Shown here: positions 26,630 through 34,759 of the stretch, in pieces
Layout of the letters: each line of letters opens with the position of its first letter
Numbering within the stretch: the first letter of the stretch is position 1
Assembly (NCBI RefSeq): GCF_000060285.1
Contig: NC_008555.1
Coordinates: 2,170,001 to 2,234,000, forward strand
DNA from: Listeria welshimeri serovar 6b str. SLCC5334
GTDB taxonomy: Bacteria > Bacillota > Bacilli > Lactobacillales > Listeriaceae
Direction of reading: 5' to 3'
Length of the DNA: 64,000 bases
Program-made: the position numbers and the translations under genes
Notes under the pieces: model-generated
The model's database searches: none
Told to the model about the DNA's origin: nothing
What the model saw: only the letters and a program-made list of their open reading frames with translations

Positions 26630-26656
26630 ATGACAAAAATTTGGTGTACAAGCTGA
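26630..26656 (+). CDS. Possible eight-residue peptide in the 5' part of the Rli47-like RNA
   Basis: AAAGGTGATGCGA precedes ATG by a good distance and the frame reads MTKIWCTS, stop. The stop lies in the 5' arm of a hairpin. Too short to judge by composition; it may be a translated leader or chance. Confidence 0.3.
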   Translation: MTKIWCTS

Positions 26657-27080
26657 TTTTTTCTCAGCTTTGTCATATGCCGGCAAACGTCTGGTGAAGG
26701 ATTTTAGTGTCAAAGGACAGATGGTTAGCTTACAGGAGGAAGGCGAGGAGTATACGCCGCGTCAGGGACTATATGCTAACTTAAGTTCTAGGGAGACGGA
26801 ATTTCGTTACGTCGCTCATTTATCAATATTATCATCCTCACTACATTGGTAAATAAGCGAATAAAGTATCGTATCATTTATGGCCACTATTTAAACAAGT
26901 TACGGGCGCTCATTTATTCGCAAGTTTGAATATCTTGAGAAGTAAGTAGTAAGATAAATAATTCGCCTACTTGTTTGAAAATGCCTCACCGTTTTCCGAA
27001 TGTTGTATGTTTATTCAGAAACATCCAGACATGGTCCGGCCCATCAGATGAGTGGCAAGACAAGCTCATCCGAAAAGAAA

Positions 27081-27116
27081 AACCTCGTGTGACGAAATCG
27101 TCGCACGAGGTTTTTT
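27081..27116. terminator. Bidirectional terminator between Rli47-like RNA and the GntR gene
   Basis: AACCTCGTGTGACGA and TCGTCGCACGAGGTT form a 15-bp stem with one mismatch and a small loop, with T6 on the plus side and T5 on the minus side. Confidence 0.92.
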
Positions 27117-27118
27117 GA

Positions 27119-27757
27119 TTAAGAAAACAAGATGGAGATATTGTTATCGTAAAATTTTTGAATGACTAAGTGGCATTTCTCAAATTCTTTAGCTTCTAGA
27201 TGTATTACTAATTTTTCTAATGCCTCAGCAATGTCCGTAGTAAAGTCCCTGAAAAAAAGCTTTTCTCTCATATTTCGCAGTGTTTGACTAAGAATATCGA
27301 TATTCTTCTCCATAGCTGGCATTTCTGTATAGTGAATCATACAAGCATAAAAATTTTTCACATGATTAATAAATACATTGGTGTCTTGCTCCGCGACTGC
27401 TAATTTTATATAAACTAACTCTTTGCGAAGGCACGTAGCGCATATTTCTGCGTCTTTTTCTTGTAATTTCTGTACTGCATAATTTAGATGAAAAAAAGCT
27501 AACTTTAAACGTGATTTTTCGCGATGTTCAGCTTCACTGTTTACTGCTACTGAAAAACCATTTTCTCCGATATTTTTACATAGAATACCACTCTTATGTA
27601 AACAATGGAGCGCACTAAAAGCTACTCGTTTGCTGACCTGAAATCGTTTCATGATGTCTTCTATGTCCACTTTTTCGCCATTTTCCAAAGTGTTAGTCAT
27701 TATCTCATTCTTGATTTCTCCATAAATAGGATCTGCAACAAATCCACTTTTCTCCAT
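27119..27757 (-). CDS. GntR-like transcription regulator
   Basis: A 212-residue protein with an N-terminal winged-helix region (DPIYGEIKNEIMTNTLENGE, then RFQVSKRVAFSALHCLHKSG, ~8-60) and an all-helical C-terminal part resembling the FCD/FadR effector domain but diverged and cysteine/histidine containing. The start follows AAAGAGG; the open frame begins 11 codons earlier. Its stop abuts the shared terminator. It may control the adjacent PTS IIC gene; this is inferred from proximity alone. Confidence 0.65.
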   Translation of the reverse strand: MEKSGFVADPIYGEIKNEIMTNTLENGEKVDIEDIMKRFQVSKRVAFSALHCLHKSGILCKNIGENGFSVAVNSEAEHREKSRLKLAFFHLNYAVQKLQEKDAEICATCLRKELVYIKLAVAEQDTNVFINHVKNFYACMIHYTEMPAMEKNIDILSQTLRNMREKLFFRDFTTDIAEALEKLVIHLEAKEFEKCHLVIQKFYDNNISILFS

Positions 27758-27949
27758 AATTTGAACCTCTTTAATTTTTATTGCTTTCAATGTTATATTT
27801 TACACGAAAAAACTCTTTTTAGATATGACTTTTCCGAAAAAAAATTATGTACATTCTGTTACAATAAAACATCTTTACCACTGATTTAGTACTGCTTTAT
27901 TATGTATTATCATAGTTCCCTTAAACATTCATTACTTCTCTCTCCATAT

Positions 27950-27981
27950 AAAAAGTAGAGCTAGAAAGCCCTACTTTTTAT
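27950..27981 (-). terminator. Terminator of the PTS IIC-like gene
   Basis: AAAAAGTAG and CTACTTTTT form a 9-bp stem with a 12-base loop, ending in T-rich sequence on the minus strand. Confidence 0.75.
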
Positions 27982-27986
27982 TTATT

Positions 27987-29003
27987 CTACTGCAGTTCAA
28001 TCATTAAGTCGCCTTTTCTCAAGCGTTCTTTCTTAATTAGAATGGGCCTGACAATAAGTGCAATAACACCTGGCAAGACAACTGCCACCAAAATAAAAGC
28101 AGCAAGTGTGCTGAATCCATAATTTGCTATTAAATAAAGTGGTGCAACGAAAGCGCATAAGCCGAGACCAGCAACTTCATTAGCAGCTTGGATATGAAAT
28201 ACCATCACACCAAGAGGTCCTGCAATCAGTGTTGTCAGTAATGGCACTAACATGAGACTAGGCTTTCTAATAATGTTCGGTGTTTGTAATTTCGGTGTGC
28301 AGATAAGCTGAGCAAAAAATGCACCCCAGTTATTATCTCGATAGCTCAACACCGCAAATGATACAAATTGAACCGAACAACCAATCAATGCCGCAGCACT
28401 TGCTGTTGGATCAAGTTGAAGCGCAATCGCTAGCGCAGCAGATGAAGCCGGGCTGAGAATTAATAGTCCAAAAACAAAAGCAATAACCATGGATGAAATC
28501 AGCGGTGAACCACCAATTAACGAGCTAATTCCTAGACTCACAGAAGCTAAAACTGGCGCCATAATTTTTGCAAATAAAATACCGCTAAGTCCTCCTGCTA
28601 AAAGTGATACTCCGGGGATTAAAATCATATCAAATTTCGTCTTCCCAGTTACCCTTTTTCCAGTCCAAACTGCCACAATAACAGCCAAAATTGCTCCAAC
28701 TGGTTCGCCAGTAGTAATACCAACTCCACCACCAGCTAAAGTTACGACTGCTCCACCGCCAATAACAGCTGATGCGGCCGCGCTTATCGTCACGAGTGTA
28801 TTCGCATGCAAACACATGGCTATACCCACGCCAATTCCTGGAATCAACATCGTTTTACCAATTGCGCCAACAGTTACAAGAAATGAAATTCCTGTCATTT
28901 GACCAATCGTTTGCAAAAGAAGCCCAATTCCAAGTGTTACAAGAACTGCATTCGCAATTCCCATAGAAGCCTTATAAGAACGATCAATAAAATATTCCTT
29001 CAT
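27987..29003 (-). CDS. Orphan PTS EIIC-like membrane protein (PTS_EIIC_2 family)
   Basis: A 338-residue protein with about ten hydrophobic segments, rich in Gly/Ala, with LAGGGVGITTGEPVG (~90) and NYGFSTLAAF near the end. It resembles the PTS_EIIC_2 family (PF13303). No IIA or IIB is encoded beside it, so it may borrow IIB/IIA proteins or be a PTS-independent transporter; the substrate is unknown. GGGAG precedes the ATG. Single-gene unit with its own terminator. Confidence 0.75.
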   Translation of the reverse strand: MKEYFIDRSYKASMGIANAVLVTLGIGLLLQTIGQMTGISFLVTVGAIGKTMLIPGIGVGIAMCLHANTLVTISAAASAVIGGGAVVTLAGGGVGITTGEPVGAILAVIVAVWTGKRVTGKTKFDMILIPGVSLLAGGLSGILFAKIMAPVLASVSLGISSLIGGSPLISSMVIAFVFGLLILSPASSAALAIALQLDPTASAAALIGCSVQFVSFAVLSYRDNNWGAFFAQLICTPKLQTPNIIRKPSLMLVPLLTTLIAGPLGVMVFHIQAANEVAGLGLCAFVAPLYLIANYGFSTLAAFILVAVVLPGVIALIVRPILIKKERLRKGDLMIELQ

Positions 29004-29071
29004 TGTTTCTCCCTTTCTAAAATGTATTCTTTCTCATTGTAATCACTACACCTAAAAAAAGCTAGATATTT

Positions 29072-29926
29072 TTACTGATTTTCTTTTAAAAAAGTTAAAA
29101 AAGTTTCTGCAATCCGATTTTCTAGTTTTTGTTTATTTTGTAATAACGAAAATTTCCGCATTAAACTACCCGCTTCATTAAAAGTCCGTAATTTTCCTTC
29201 TGCAATTTCATGTTTAACCACACACCTAGAAATTATCGTATATCCCATCCCCTCAAGTACCATTTGTTTGACTGCCATGTTACTCCAAGCAACCACTCTT
29301 TCAACAACATTCCAACCATTTGTACTTAAAACATGGTCCAAATACTCTCGTGTTCCAGAACCTTCCTCTCGCGCAATCCATGTAGCTCCTTGTTTGATTT
29401 CTGTTAACGAACCATTCGCTCTTCCGACAATACACATTTCGTCATCTGAAAAAGCACTTATTTCCATCTCTTTTTTGTTCATTTGACCTTCAATAAGACC
29501 GATATCGACTTGAAGCATTTCAACTTTATCAGCAATTTTCGCTGTATTTTCAATGATTATTTCTATGGTTATGTCGGGATAAAGCGCATGAAATTTTGCT
29601 ATTAAAGTTGGTAAATAGTATTCTCCTATCGTAAAGCTAGCACCAATTCGAAGTCGTCCTTTTAAATGATGGTGATATAAACTAATCTCCTCCTCTACCT
29701 GTTTGTACAATCCTTCTAGTTGCTTGGCACGATGGTATAGCATTTCTCCTGTATCTGTCAAAATGAATTTCTTAGCTTGGCGATAAATAAGTTCCGTATC
29801 GTAAGTCTCTTCTAATTTTTTTAGTTGTAAAGATACTGCCGGCTGTGAAATATGTAATTCTTGAGCTGCTTTCGTAAAACTTTGCAATTCTACTACTCTT
29901 ATATACGTACGTAAAGCTTCGTCCAA
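29072..29926 (-). CDS. LysR-family transcription regulator, divergent from yeiH-like gene
   Basis: A 284-residue LysR regulator: N-terminal HTH (SFTKAAQELHISQPAVSLQLKKLE) and a LysR substrate-binding domain. The open frame starts at an ATG (29941), but GGAGGGG lies just after it and six bases before a TTG (29926), so translation probably starts at the TTG. It is the usual divergent partner of YeiH-family genes (as B. subtilis YwfK/CysL-type or E. coli YeiE) and likely controls it from the shared ~100-base intergenic region. Confidence 0.88.
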   Translation of the reverse strand: MDEALRTYIRVVELQSFTKAAQELHISQPAVSLQLKKLEETYDTELIYRQAKKFILTDTGEMLYHRAKQLEGLYKQVEEEISLYHHHLKGRLRIGASFTIGEYYLPTLIAKFHALYPDITIEIIIENTAKIADKVEMLQVDIGLIEGQMNKKEMEISAFSDDEMCIVGRANGSLTEIKQGATWIAREEGSGTREYLDHVLSTNGWNVVERVVAWSNMAVKQMVLEGMGYTIISRCVVKHEIAEGKLRTFNEAGSLMRKFSLLQNKQKLENRIAETFLTFLKENQ

Positions 29927-30032
29927 ATTGGTCCCCTCCATAAATAAAACTTATTAATAATATAATTAATATAAATTTTACTAATAAAATAAGAAATGGT
30001 AAAGTAAAAGCATAAAAGAAAGGAGAATGGAT

Positions 30033-31040
30033 ATGAATCAAATTTTATTTAAAACGAAAACTTTTTGGTATGGTATTGCGCTTACTTTCTGTATCGCTAC
30101 CCTATCTTATTTTTTGGCAAAATTACCCTTTTTAATGATTCTTGGGCAACTTGTTACTGCAATTTTAATCGGAATTATTATTCGTGCTCTTTTTCCAGTC
30201 CCTGATAAATGGTTCACAGGTATTCAGTTTTCCAATAAAGTAATTCTTCGTGCTGGGATTATATTACTTGGTTTTCGCTTAAACTTAGTCGATATTTATC
30301 ATGCGGGATGGCGCGTATTTCTAATCGCTGCGTTATGTCTTAGTTTTGGGATTGCCGTTGTTTACTTTTTAGCAAAACTTTTTGGAGTGGATAAAAAACT
30401 AGCTATCCTTGTTGCATGTGGTACGGGAATTTGCGGGGCAGCAGCTGTGGTTGCTATTTCTCCACAAGTCAAAGCGAATAATAATCAAACAGCAGTAGCC
30501 GCAACCATTATCGCACTTCTAGGAACTATTTTTACAGTGGTTTACACTTTAATTTATCCAATTCTACCACTCGGACCAAATGGATATGGTATTTTTTCAG
30601 GAGCTACACTTCATGAAATTGCGCATGTTATTGCTGCAGCAGATCCAGGTGGAACAGCTGCTGTAGATATGGCGGTTATTGTTAAACTAACACGCGTCGC
30701 ATTACTGGTTCCTGTATGCTTCGTTGTTGCAAAAATGGTAAACGTTGGGACTAAAAATCGCTTTTCTTGGGCAGAACTTCCCGTACCATGGTTCATTTTC
30801 GGTTTTCTAGCTACAAGTGCAATTAATAGTTTTGGAATTATTCCTACATCAATTACTGATTTTCTAGTTATCTGTGCTTATTTTCTTATCGCTATGTCAA
30901 TGGGCGGTCTTGGATTAAATGTCCACTTACCTTCTTTTGGAAAAATGGGTGGAAAGCCTTTTGCAGCAGCGTTTATTGGTTCTATATTGCTCTCTCTATT
31001 TGGCCTAGCGTTAGTACTTTTGTTTCATTTAGCAGGTTAA
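30033..31040 (+). CDS. YeiH/UPF0324-family membrane protein
   Basis: A 335-residue membrane protein with ten predicted helices. Family motifs present: [13 protein letters not shown] (~70), [16 protein letters not shown] (~135) and [11 protein letters not shown] (~195). Members are proposed sulfate or anion exporters, but function is not settled. GGAGA lies directly before a first ATG (30027), so the second ATG (30033) with normal spacing is chosen. Confidence 0.87.
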   Translation: MNQILFKTKTFWYGIALTFCIATLSYFLAKLPFLMILGQLVTAILIGIIIRALFPVPDKWFTGIQFSNKVILRAGIILLGFRLNLVDIYHAGWRVFLIAALCLSFGIAVVYFLAKLFGVDKKLAILVACGTGICGAAAVVAISPQVKANNNQTAVAATIIALLGTIFTVVYTLIYPILPLGPNGYGIFSGATLHEIAHVIAAADPGGTAAVDMAVIVKLTRVALLVPVCFVVAKMVNVGTKNRFSWAELPVPWFIFGFLATSAINSFGIIPTSITDFLVICAYFLIAMSMGGLGLNVHLPSFGKMGGKPFAAAFIGSILLSLFGLALVLLFHLAG

Positions 31041-31095
31041 GTTTTCCTCGTCGTCTCGATTTGTGATACAATAACAAGCACGAGGTGACTATTTC

Positions 31096-31737
31096 ATGAC
31101 GAAAGCAATTTGGACTTGCCGAGTGTTCTTACTCGGATACTTTCTTGTTCTGCATTTCACTGCAGATACTTACACATTTCTTATTCTAAATGTCGGGCTT
31201 GCTTATATACCTTTCGAAATAGCAGTATTTCTCACAAAAAAACCTCGCGTCTGGTGGATTTTTTGGCCACTTGGTATTGTTTGGTTAGTATTTTTCCCAA
31301 ATGCACCTTATCTTCTAACTGATTTACTTCATTTACAACGATTAGAAATTTACGGAGCAGAAGGAATACTTTCAACAGCACCTTGGTTATGGCGACATTT
31401 CACTTATATTATCGTGGGTGTGTTCTTTGGATTATTTATTGGATTTTGGTCTTTCGCAAAAATGCTTGCTGAAATAAGAAGACGATTTAATTGGACCAGC
31501 TTATTAAGTTATCAATTACTTTTAATTGGTTTAATTTTATTATCTAGTTATGCAATTTATATTGGCCGATTTTCACGTCTTCATTCAATTCATTTACTAA
31601 CACAACCAATCGAGTCTTTACAAATAATGTTCAGTGTTTTCCACTGGCCATTTTGGAATTTTGTATTTTATTTCTCGATTATCCAGTATGTCATTTACAC
31701 GCTATTTAGTAGGTTTTCTAGCTCACTCAAAAACTAA
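31096..31737 (+). CDS. DUF1361 membrane protein
   Basis: A 213-residue protein with six predicted helices and the DUF1361 signature FFPNAPYLLTDLLHL (~70-85). Function is unknown. GAGGTG precedes the ATG. It follows the yeiH-like gene by 55 bases and may be co-transcribed. Confidence 0.8.
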   Translation: MTKAIWTCRVFLLGYFLVLHFTADTYTFLILNVGLAYIPFEIAVFLTKKPRVWWIFWPLGIVWLVFFPNAPYLLTDLLHLQRLEIYGAEGILSTAPWLWRHFTYIIVGVFFGLFIGFWSFAKMLAEIRRRFNWTSLLSYQLLLIGLILLSSYAIYIGRFSRLHSIHLLTQPIESLQIMFSVFHWPFWNFVFYFSIIQYVIYTLFSRFSSSLKN

Positions 31738-31789
31738 AAACGTTTGTATTTTAGAAAAAATTACTTTTCTTAAATACAAACGTTTTTTT
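31736..31789. terminator. Bidirectional terminator
   Basis: AAAAACGTTTGTATTT and AAATACAAACGTTTTT form a perfect 16-bp stem with a 20-base loop, followed by T-rich ends on both strands. Confidence 0.9.
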
Positions 31790-32105
31790 AATCGATATGG
31801 AGTTTACTTCGCTCCGCAGAAAACCCTTGAGGATAGCGTCTCTTTAATTTTTCAATATTTGATTCCGCAACTGTTTCCATGCTGATGTCCGCCCATTTAG
31901 CAATCTGTGATAAATACCAAAGAACATCCCCGAGCTCTTTTGTTAAAGCATCTTTGTCTAAATCGTGTCCATGAAAAGCATATTTTTTAATCAAATCAGC
32001 GACTTCACCAGCCTCACCCGCAATTCCAAGTCCGTAATTCGTTAATGCCTGTTCGTGTGTCGCAGCAGTTCTGTTCGCTAAAATTTGATACTCTTTAAAA
32101 TCCAT
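31788..32105 (-). CDS. MazG-type nucleotide pyrophosphohydrolase
   Basis: A 105-residue protein with the MazG metal-binding motif EAGEVAD (~32) followed at the usual spacing by ELGDVLWYL (~57). It hydrolyses nucleoside triphosphates (often non-canonical or dCTP-like) to monophosphates. AAGGAGG precedes the ATG. A second, differently built MazG-like gene lies 420 bases further on. Confidence 0.85.
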   Translation of the reverse strand: MDFKEYQILANRTAATHEQALTNYGLGIAGEAGEVADLIKKYAFHGHDLDKDALTKELGDVLWYLSQIAKWADISMETVAESNIEKLKRRYPQGFSAERSKLHID

Positions 32106-32303
32106 ATGTTTTCCTCCTTGCTTCTCTCACTTTCTTACTATACCAGATAATTTTTTTCCATTGCAGTCTTGACTATTTAAGATTTATGCGAACTGGTGCT
32201 CTATCAATGCCTTTCATCTTTAAAATTTTTTTACCTTTACAGTCTTATTTTTTTCGACTAATTCCTTTATAATAGAGATAAGATTTCTGAAAGGAGTTTT
32301 CAA

Positions 32304-32480
32304 ATGAAATTAGCTGGCTTAGTTTTACTTCTTATTGGTTTGATTGGCTTTGGTGTTTCGTTTAGCATTGTTGGACTTATCGGCTTTGGTGTATGTATCA
32401 TTTCTCTTATTCTAATCATAGCGGGAATTTTTGTTATGATTCGTTCCAAAAAACGCCGCAAACGTTCTTATTCCTATTAA
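32304..32480 (+). CDS. Small hydrophobic membrane protein
   Basis: A 58-residue protein: two near-continuous hydrophobic segments rich in Leu, Ile and Gly (~4-48), with a basic tail RSKKRRKRSYSY. GAAAGGAG lies six bases before the ATG and a bidirectional terminator follows directly, so it is a real gene. Function is unknown; composition resembles stress-related small membrane proteins. Confidence 0.75.
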   Translation: MKLAGLVLLLIGLIGFGVSFSIVGLIGFGVCIISLILIIAGIFVMIRSKKRRKRSYSY

Positions 32481-32482
32481 AT

Positions 32483-32521
32483 AAAAAACTGCTTTATCCA
32501 TTTATGATAAAGCAGTTTTTT
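32483..32521. terminator. Bidirectional terminator
   Basis: AAAAACTGCTTTATC and GATAAAGCAGTTTTT form a perfect 15-bp stem with a 7-base loop. Confidence 0.92.
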
Positions 32522-32821
32522 CTATTTCTTAGGCCATGTTCGCGTCCGATTTTCTGCTAATTTCAAACGAATAATTTCCTCGCCGTCCGCTCCCATACTC
32601 TCTGCAATTTGAAGTGCATAAATCATTACATCCGCTACTTCTTTTAAAATATCTTCACGGTTTTCTTTTAGTGCTGTTTCACTTGTTTTCCACTGAAAGC
32701 ATTCAAGTAATTCAGATGCTTCAAGAGATAATGAAATTGCTAAATCTTTTGGATGATTATATTGATCCAACCAATTTCGTTCTTTTAGAAAAGCTGTGAT
32801 TTCATCTTGTAATTGTTTCAA
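32522..32821 (-). CDS. MazG-like (RS21-C6/dCTPase-type) nucleotide pyrophosphohydrolase
   Basis: A 99-residue all-helical protein with LEASELLECFQW (~32-43) and EVADVMIYALQIAE (~61-74), the split metal site of the RS21-C6/iMazG family. It starts FLKERNWLDQYNHPKDLA, typical of that family. It probably hydrolyses modified or excess dNTPs. It is followed upstream by the terminator of the nrd operon. Confidence 0.85.
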   Translation of the reverse strand: MKQLQDEITAFLKERNWLDQYNHPKDLAISLSLEASELLECFQWKTSETALKENREDILKEVADVMIYALQIAESMGADGEEIIRLKLAENRTRTWPKK

Positions 32822-32844
32822 TGTTTTCGCTCCTTTATCTATAT

Positions 32845-32896
32845 AAAAAAATGAGCACTAAGCCGCCTATTTACTAGGAAACTTACTGCTCATTCA
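32845..32896 (-). terminator. Terminator of the nrd operon
   Basis: AATGAGCA and TGCTCATT arms with an inner stem, followed on the minus strand by a T-run of seven. Confidence 0.75.
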
Positions 32897-32897
32897 A

Positions 32898-33224
32898 TTA
32901 GGCGTTTAAAGAAATCGCTTCTTCAATTTTGTTTGGTGGGATAAATCCATTTAAACGATGAATTTCTTCGCCACCTTTGTATAATACAAGTGTAGGTGTT
33001 TGTTGCACATCACGATCAAAAAAGAAATTTTCGCCCATTTCTTCTAATTTTACTTTTAATACTTTGACTTTGCTTGCGATTTCAGAGTTTTTGAATTCAG
33101 CAAAAGAAAGATCAAGCATTTTACAATTAGGACAATTGTCTTTCCAATAATCTACATATACTAATTCTTCTCCACTAATATGAGCTTGAAATTCTTCAAG
33201 TGATTTAATTTCGATACTTGTCAT
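32898..33224 (-). CDS. Thioredoxin-like protein of the nrd operon
   Basis: A 108-residue thioredoxin fold with the active site CPNC (in DNCPNCKMLD, ~27) and the cis-Pro in QQTPTLVLYKGG. The CPNC site differs from the standard CGPC. It probably reduces the ribonucleotide reductase disulfide or the NrdE C-terminal cysteines. The ATG overlaps the flavodoxin stop (ATGA); the open frame begins 13 codons earlier inside the flavodoxin gene. Confidence 0.88.
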   Translation of the reverse strand: MTSIEIKSLEEFQAHISGEELVYVDYWKDNCPNCKMLDLSFAEFKNSEIASKVKVLKVKLEEMGENFFFDRDVQQTPTLVLYKGGEEIHRLNGFIPPNKIEEAISLNA

Positions 33225-33658
33225 TTGACTCCACTCCTTAATGCTAAAATTTTCTTGACCCAATTGTCTATATCAGCCACATCTTGTTCTGTGTGTGGCA
33301 TTTGTTCTATTTTTAAAGTTGGGTAGCTCGTTCCGAAGTACTTTGCCATTCGGTCAACAGCTCCGCAATAAAAATCCATACCCCATTGTGTTTCCCCAGT
33401 ACCAAAAATGGCTACATTCTTGGGCTTAACGGCTAGCTCCGCGATAAAATCTTTCATATCTGGCGGTGTTCTTCCGTAGTCGACTGTCCATGCCCCCAAC
33501 ACGTACAAGTCAAAATCCTCATCAAGCGGATACTCGGCTAAAGGAGATACGCGAAAGGACACAACATCATGTCCTTCGCTTTGTAAAATCTCTTCTATTT
33601 CATCAGCCACCATTTTCGTATTGCCGCTCAGAGAATCATAGGCTAACAGGATTCTCAT
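33221..33658 (-). CDS. Flavodoxin of the nrd operon (NrdI-like role)
   Basis: A 145-residue flavodoxin: FMN phosphate loop YDSLSGNTK (residues 7-15), the aromatic stack region GAWTVDYGRTP (~55) and GTGETQW (~86). Encoded between nrdF and the thioredoxin-like gene with four-base overlaps on both sides. In class Ib systems a flavodoxin-like NrdI supplies superoxide to assemble the dimanganese-tyrosyl cofactor of NrdF, and no other nrdI is in the operon, so this protein is the candidate. It looks more like a true flavodoxin than canonical NrdI. Confidence 0.85.
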   Translation of the reverse strand: MRILLAYDSLSGNTKMVADEIEEILQSEGHDVVSFRVSPLAEYPLDEDFDLYVLGAWTVDYGRTPPDMKDFIAELAVKPKNVAIFGTGETQWGMDFYCGAVDRMAKYFGTSYPTLKIEQMPHTEQDVADIDNWVKKILALRSGVK

Positions 33659-34704
33659 AAATCGTCGAATCCGTTATCCATATTCGTTTTTTTATAGCTG
33701 GAATTGCGCATTTCGAAAAAGTCGGTTTTTGTTTCTGTAAAGTTATCTGCATAGGCTTTAATCCATGTCATTGTGTTATCACTATGTCCTGGATAAAGTT
33801 CTGGAATACCAAGCATTCCAAGCATTTTGTTGGCACGATATTTCACGTAATCAACCATTTCTTCTACATCAATACCTTCAATGCCTTGTAAAACTTCTTC
33901 GGACCATTCTGTTTCAAGTTCAACAGCATGGCGGAAAGCTTCATGTGTATATTCAACTAGCTCTTCTGTTTGGAGTTCTGGATTCTCTCCAAGGATTGCC
34001 CGGATTACTTCTGAAATAAACTTCGAGTGAGCCAGCTCATCACGATTGATAAAGCTAATGATTTTCCCTGTTCCTGTCATCTTATTTTGACGAACAAGGT
34101 TGTAGAAGTATGCAAAACCACTATAGAAATTAATTCCTTCTAAAATAGAAGATTGAATCAATGCTTTTACAAGCGTTTCGCCTGTTTTGTTATTCATAAA
34201 ATCATCGTAAGCATCCATGATTGGTTCATTACGTTTAATGATAGTCGGATGTGTTCTCGCAAGTTCAAATACGCGATTTTGTTCTTGTAAATTTGTGATA
34301 GAAGCAAGCACATAAGAATAACTTTCATTGTGAATTACTTCTTGTTGAGCGATAATTGCTGCATTCGCATGAACTGCTGGATCGGTAATGTATTCCGCAA
34401 TGTTATAGATAAAACGTGTTTGCGGAGAATCCAGTGTTGCAAGTAAGCCAATGATGGCATCAAAAGCATATTTTTCTTGTTCTGAAAGAGCGGGATATTG
34501 TTTTGCATCGCTTTTCATGTCTACTTCATCTGGAATCCAGTAATTAGTAGAAAGTTCTTTGTAGGCGCGGTAAAACGATGGATACGGAATATCATTCCAA
34601 TTCAAAATACCGCTAGTTTCTCCATTTATGATTGAAGTAGAACGATTAGGAAATAAAGGTTCTAAAATTTTAATACGTGTAAGTTGTTCTTTTTGGTTAG
34701 CCAT
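33655..34704 (-). CDS. nrdF: Ribonucleotide reductase class Ib beta subunit
   Basis: A 349-residue R2 subunit. Metal ligands are visible in order: Asp in FDAIIGLLATLDS, Glu/His in QQEVIHNESYS (EVIH), Glu in SSILEGINFY and E--H in NRDELAHSKF. It houses the radical cofactor used by NrdE. The C-terminal tail that docks to NrdE is NMDNGFDDL. Its stop overlaps the flavodoxin start. Confidence 0.95.
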   Translation of the reverse strand: MANQKEQLTRIKILEPLFPNRSTSIINGETSGILNWNDIPYPSFYRAYKELSTNYWIPDEVDMKSDAKQYPALSEQEKYAFDAIIGLLATLDSPQTRFIYNIAEYITDPAVHANAAIIAQQEVIHNESYSYVLASITNLQEQNRVFELARTHPTIIKRNEPIMDAYDDFMNNKTGETLVKALIQSSILEGINFYSGFAYFYNLVRQNKMTGTGKIISFINRDELAHSKFISEVIRAILGENPELQTEELVEYTHEAFRHAVELETEWSEEVLQGIEGIDVEEMVDYVKYRANKMLGMLGIPELYPGHSDNTMTWIKAYADNFTETKTDFFEMRNSSYKKTNMDNGFDDL

Positions 34705-34759
34705 CTAGGCAAGCCCTCCCTTTCTTATTGTGTTATCGATAAAATGTTTTAGAGATTTA

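Larger units (their letters stand above)
26601..27116 (+). ncRNA. rli47: Long non-coding RNA matching Rli47/SbrE
   Basis: A ~516-nt transcript is predicted from the sigma-B promoter to a strong terminator, with no conserved long frame inside. Rli47/SbrE of L. monocytogenes is, from memory, a sigma-B-dependent RNA of ~513-514 nt located directly downstream of an acetyltransferase-region gene (lmo2141), the same position and size. It is reported to repress isoleucine biosynthesis by pairing with ilvA mRNA. The sequence has many local hairpins, including ACAAGCTGA/TCAGCTTTGT at 26648-26674. A 60-codon frame (26670-26852) inside has no ribosome site. Confidence 0.85.

Noticed and set aside
26670-26852. 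A 60-codon frame inside the Rli47-like RNA
   Set aside because: No ribosome site before the ATG, composition unlike a protein of this organism, and it lies fully in a non-coding RNA with its own promoter and terminator.
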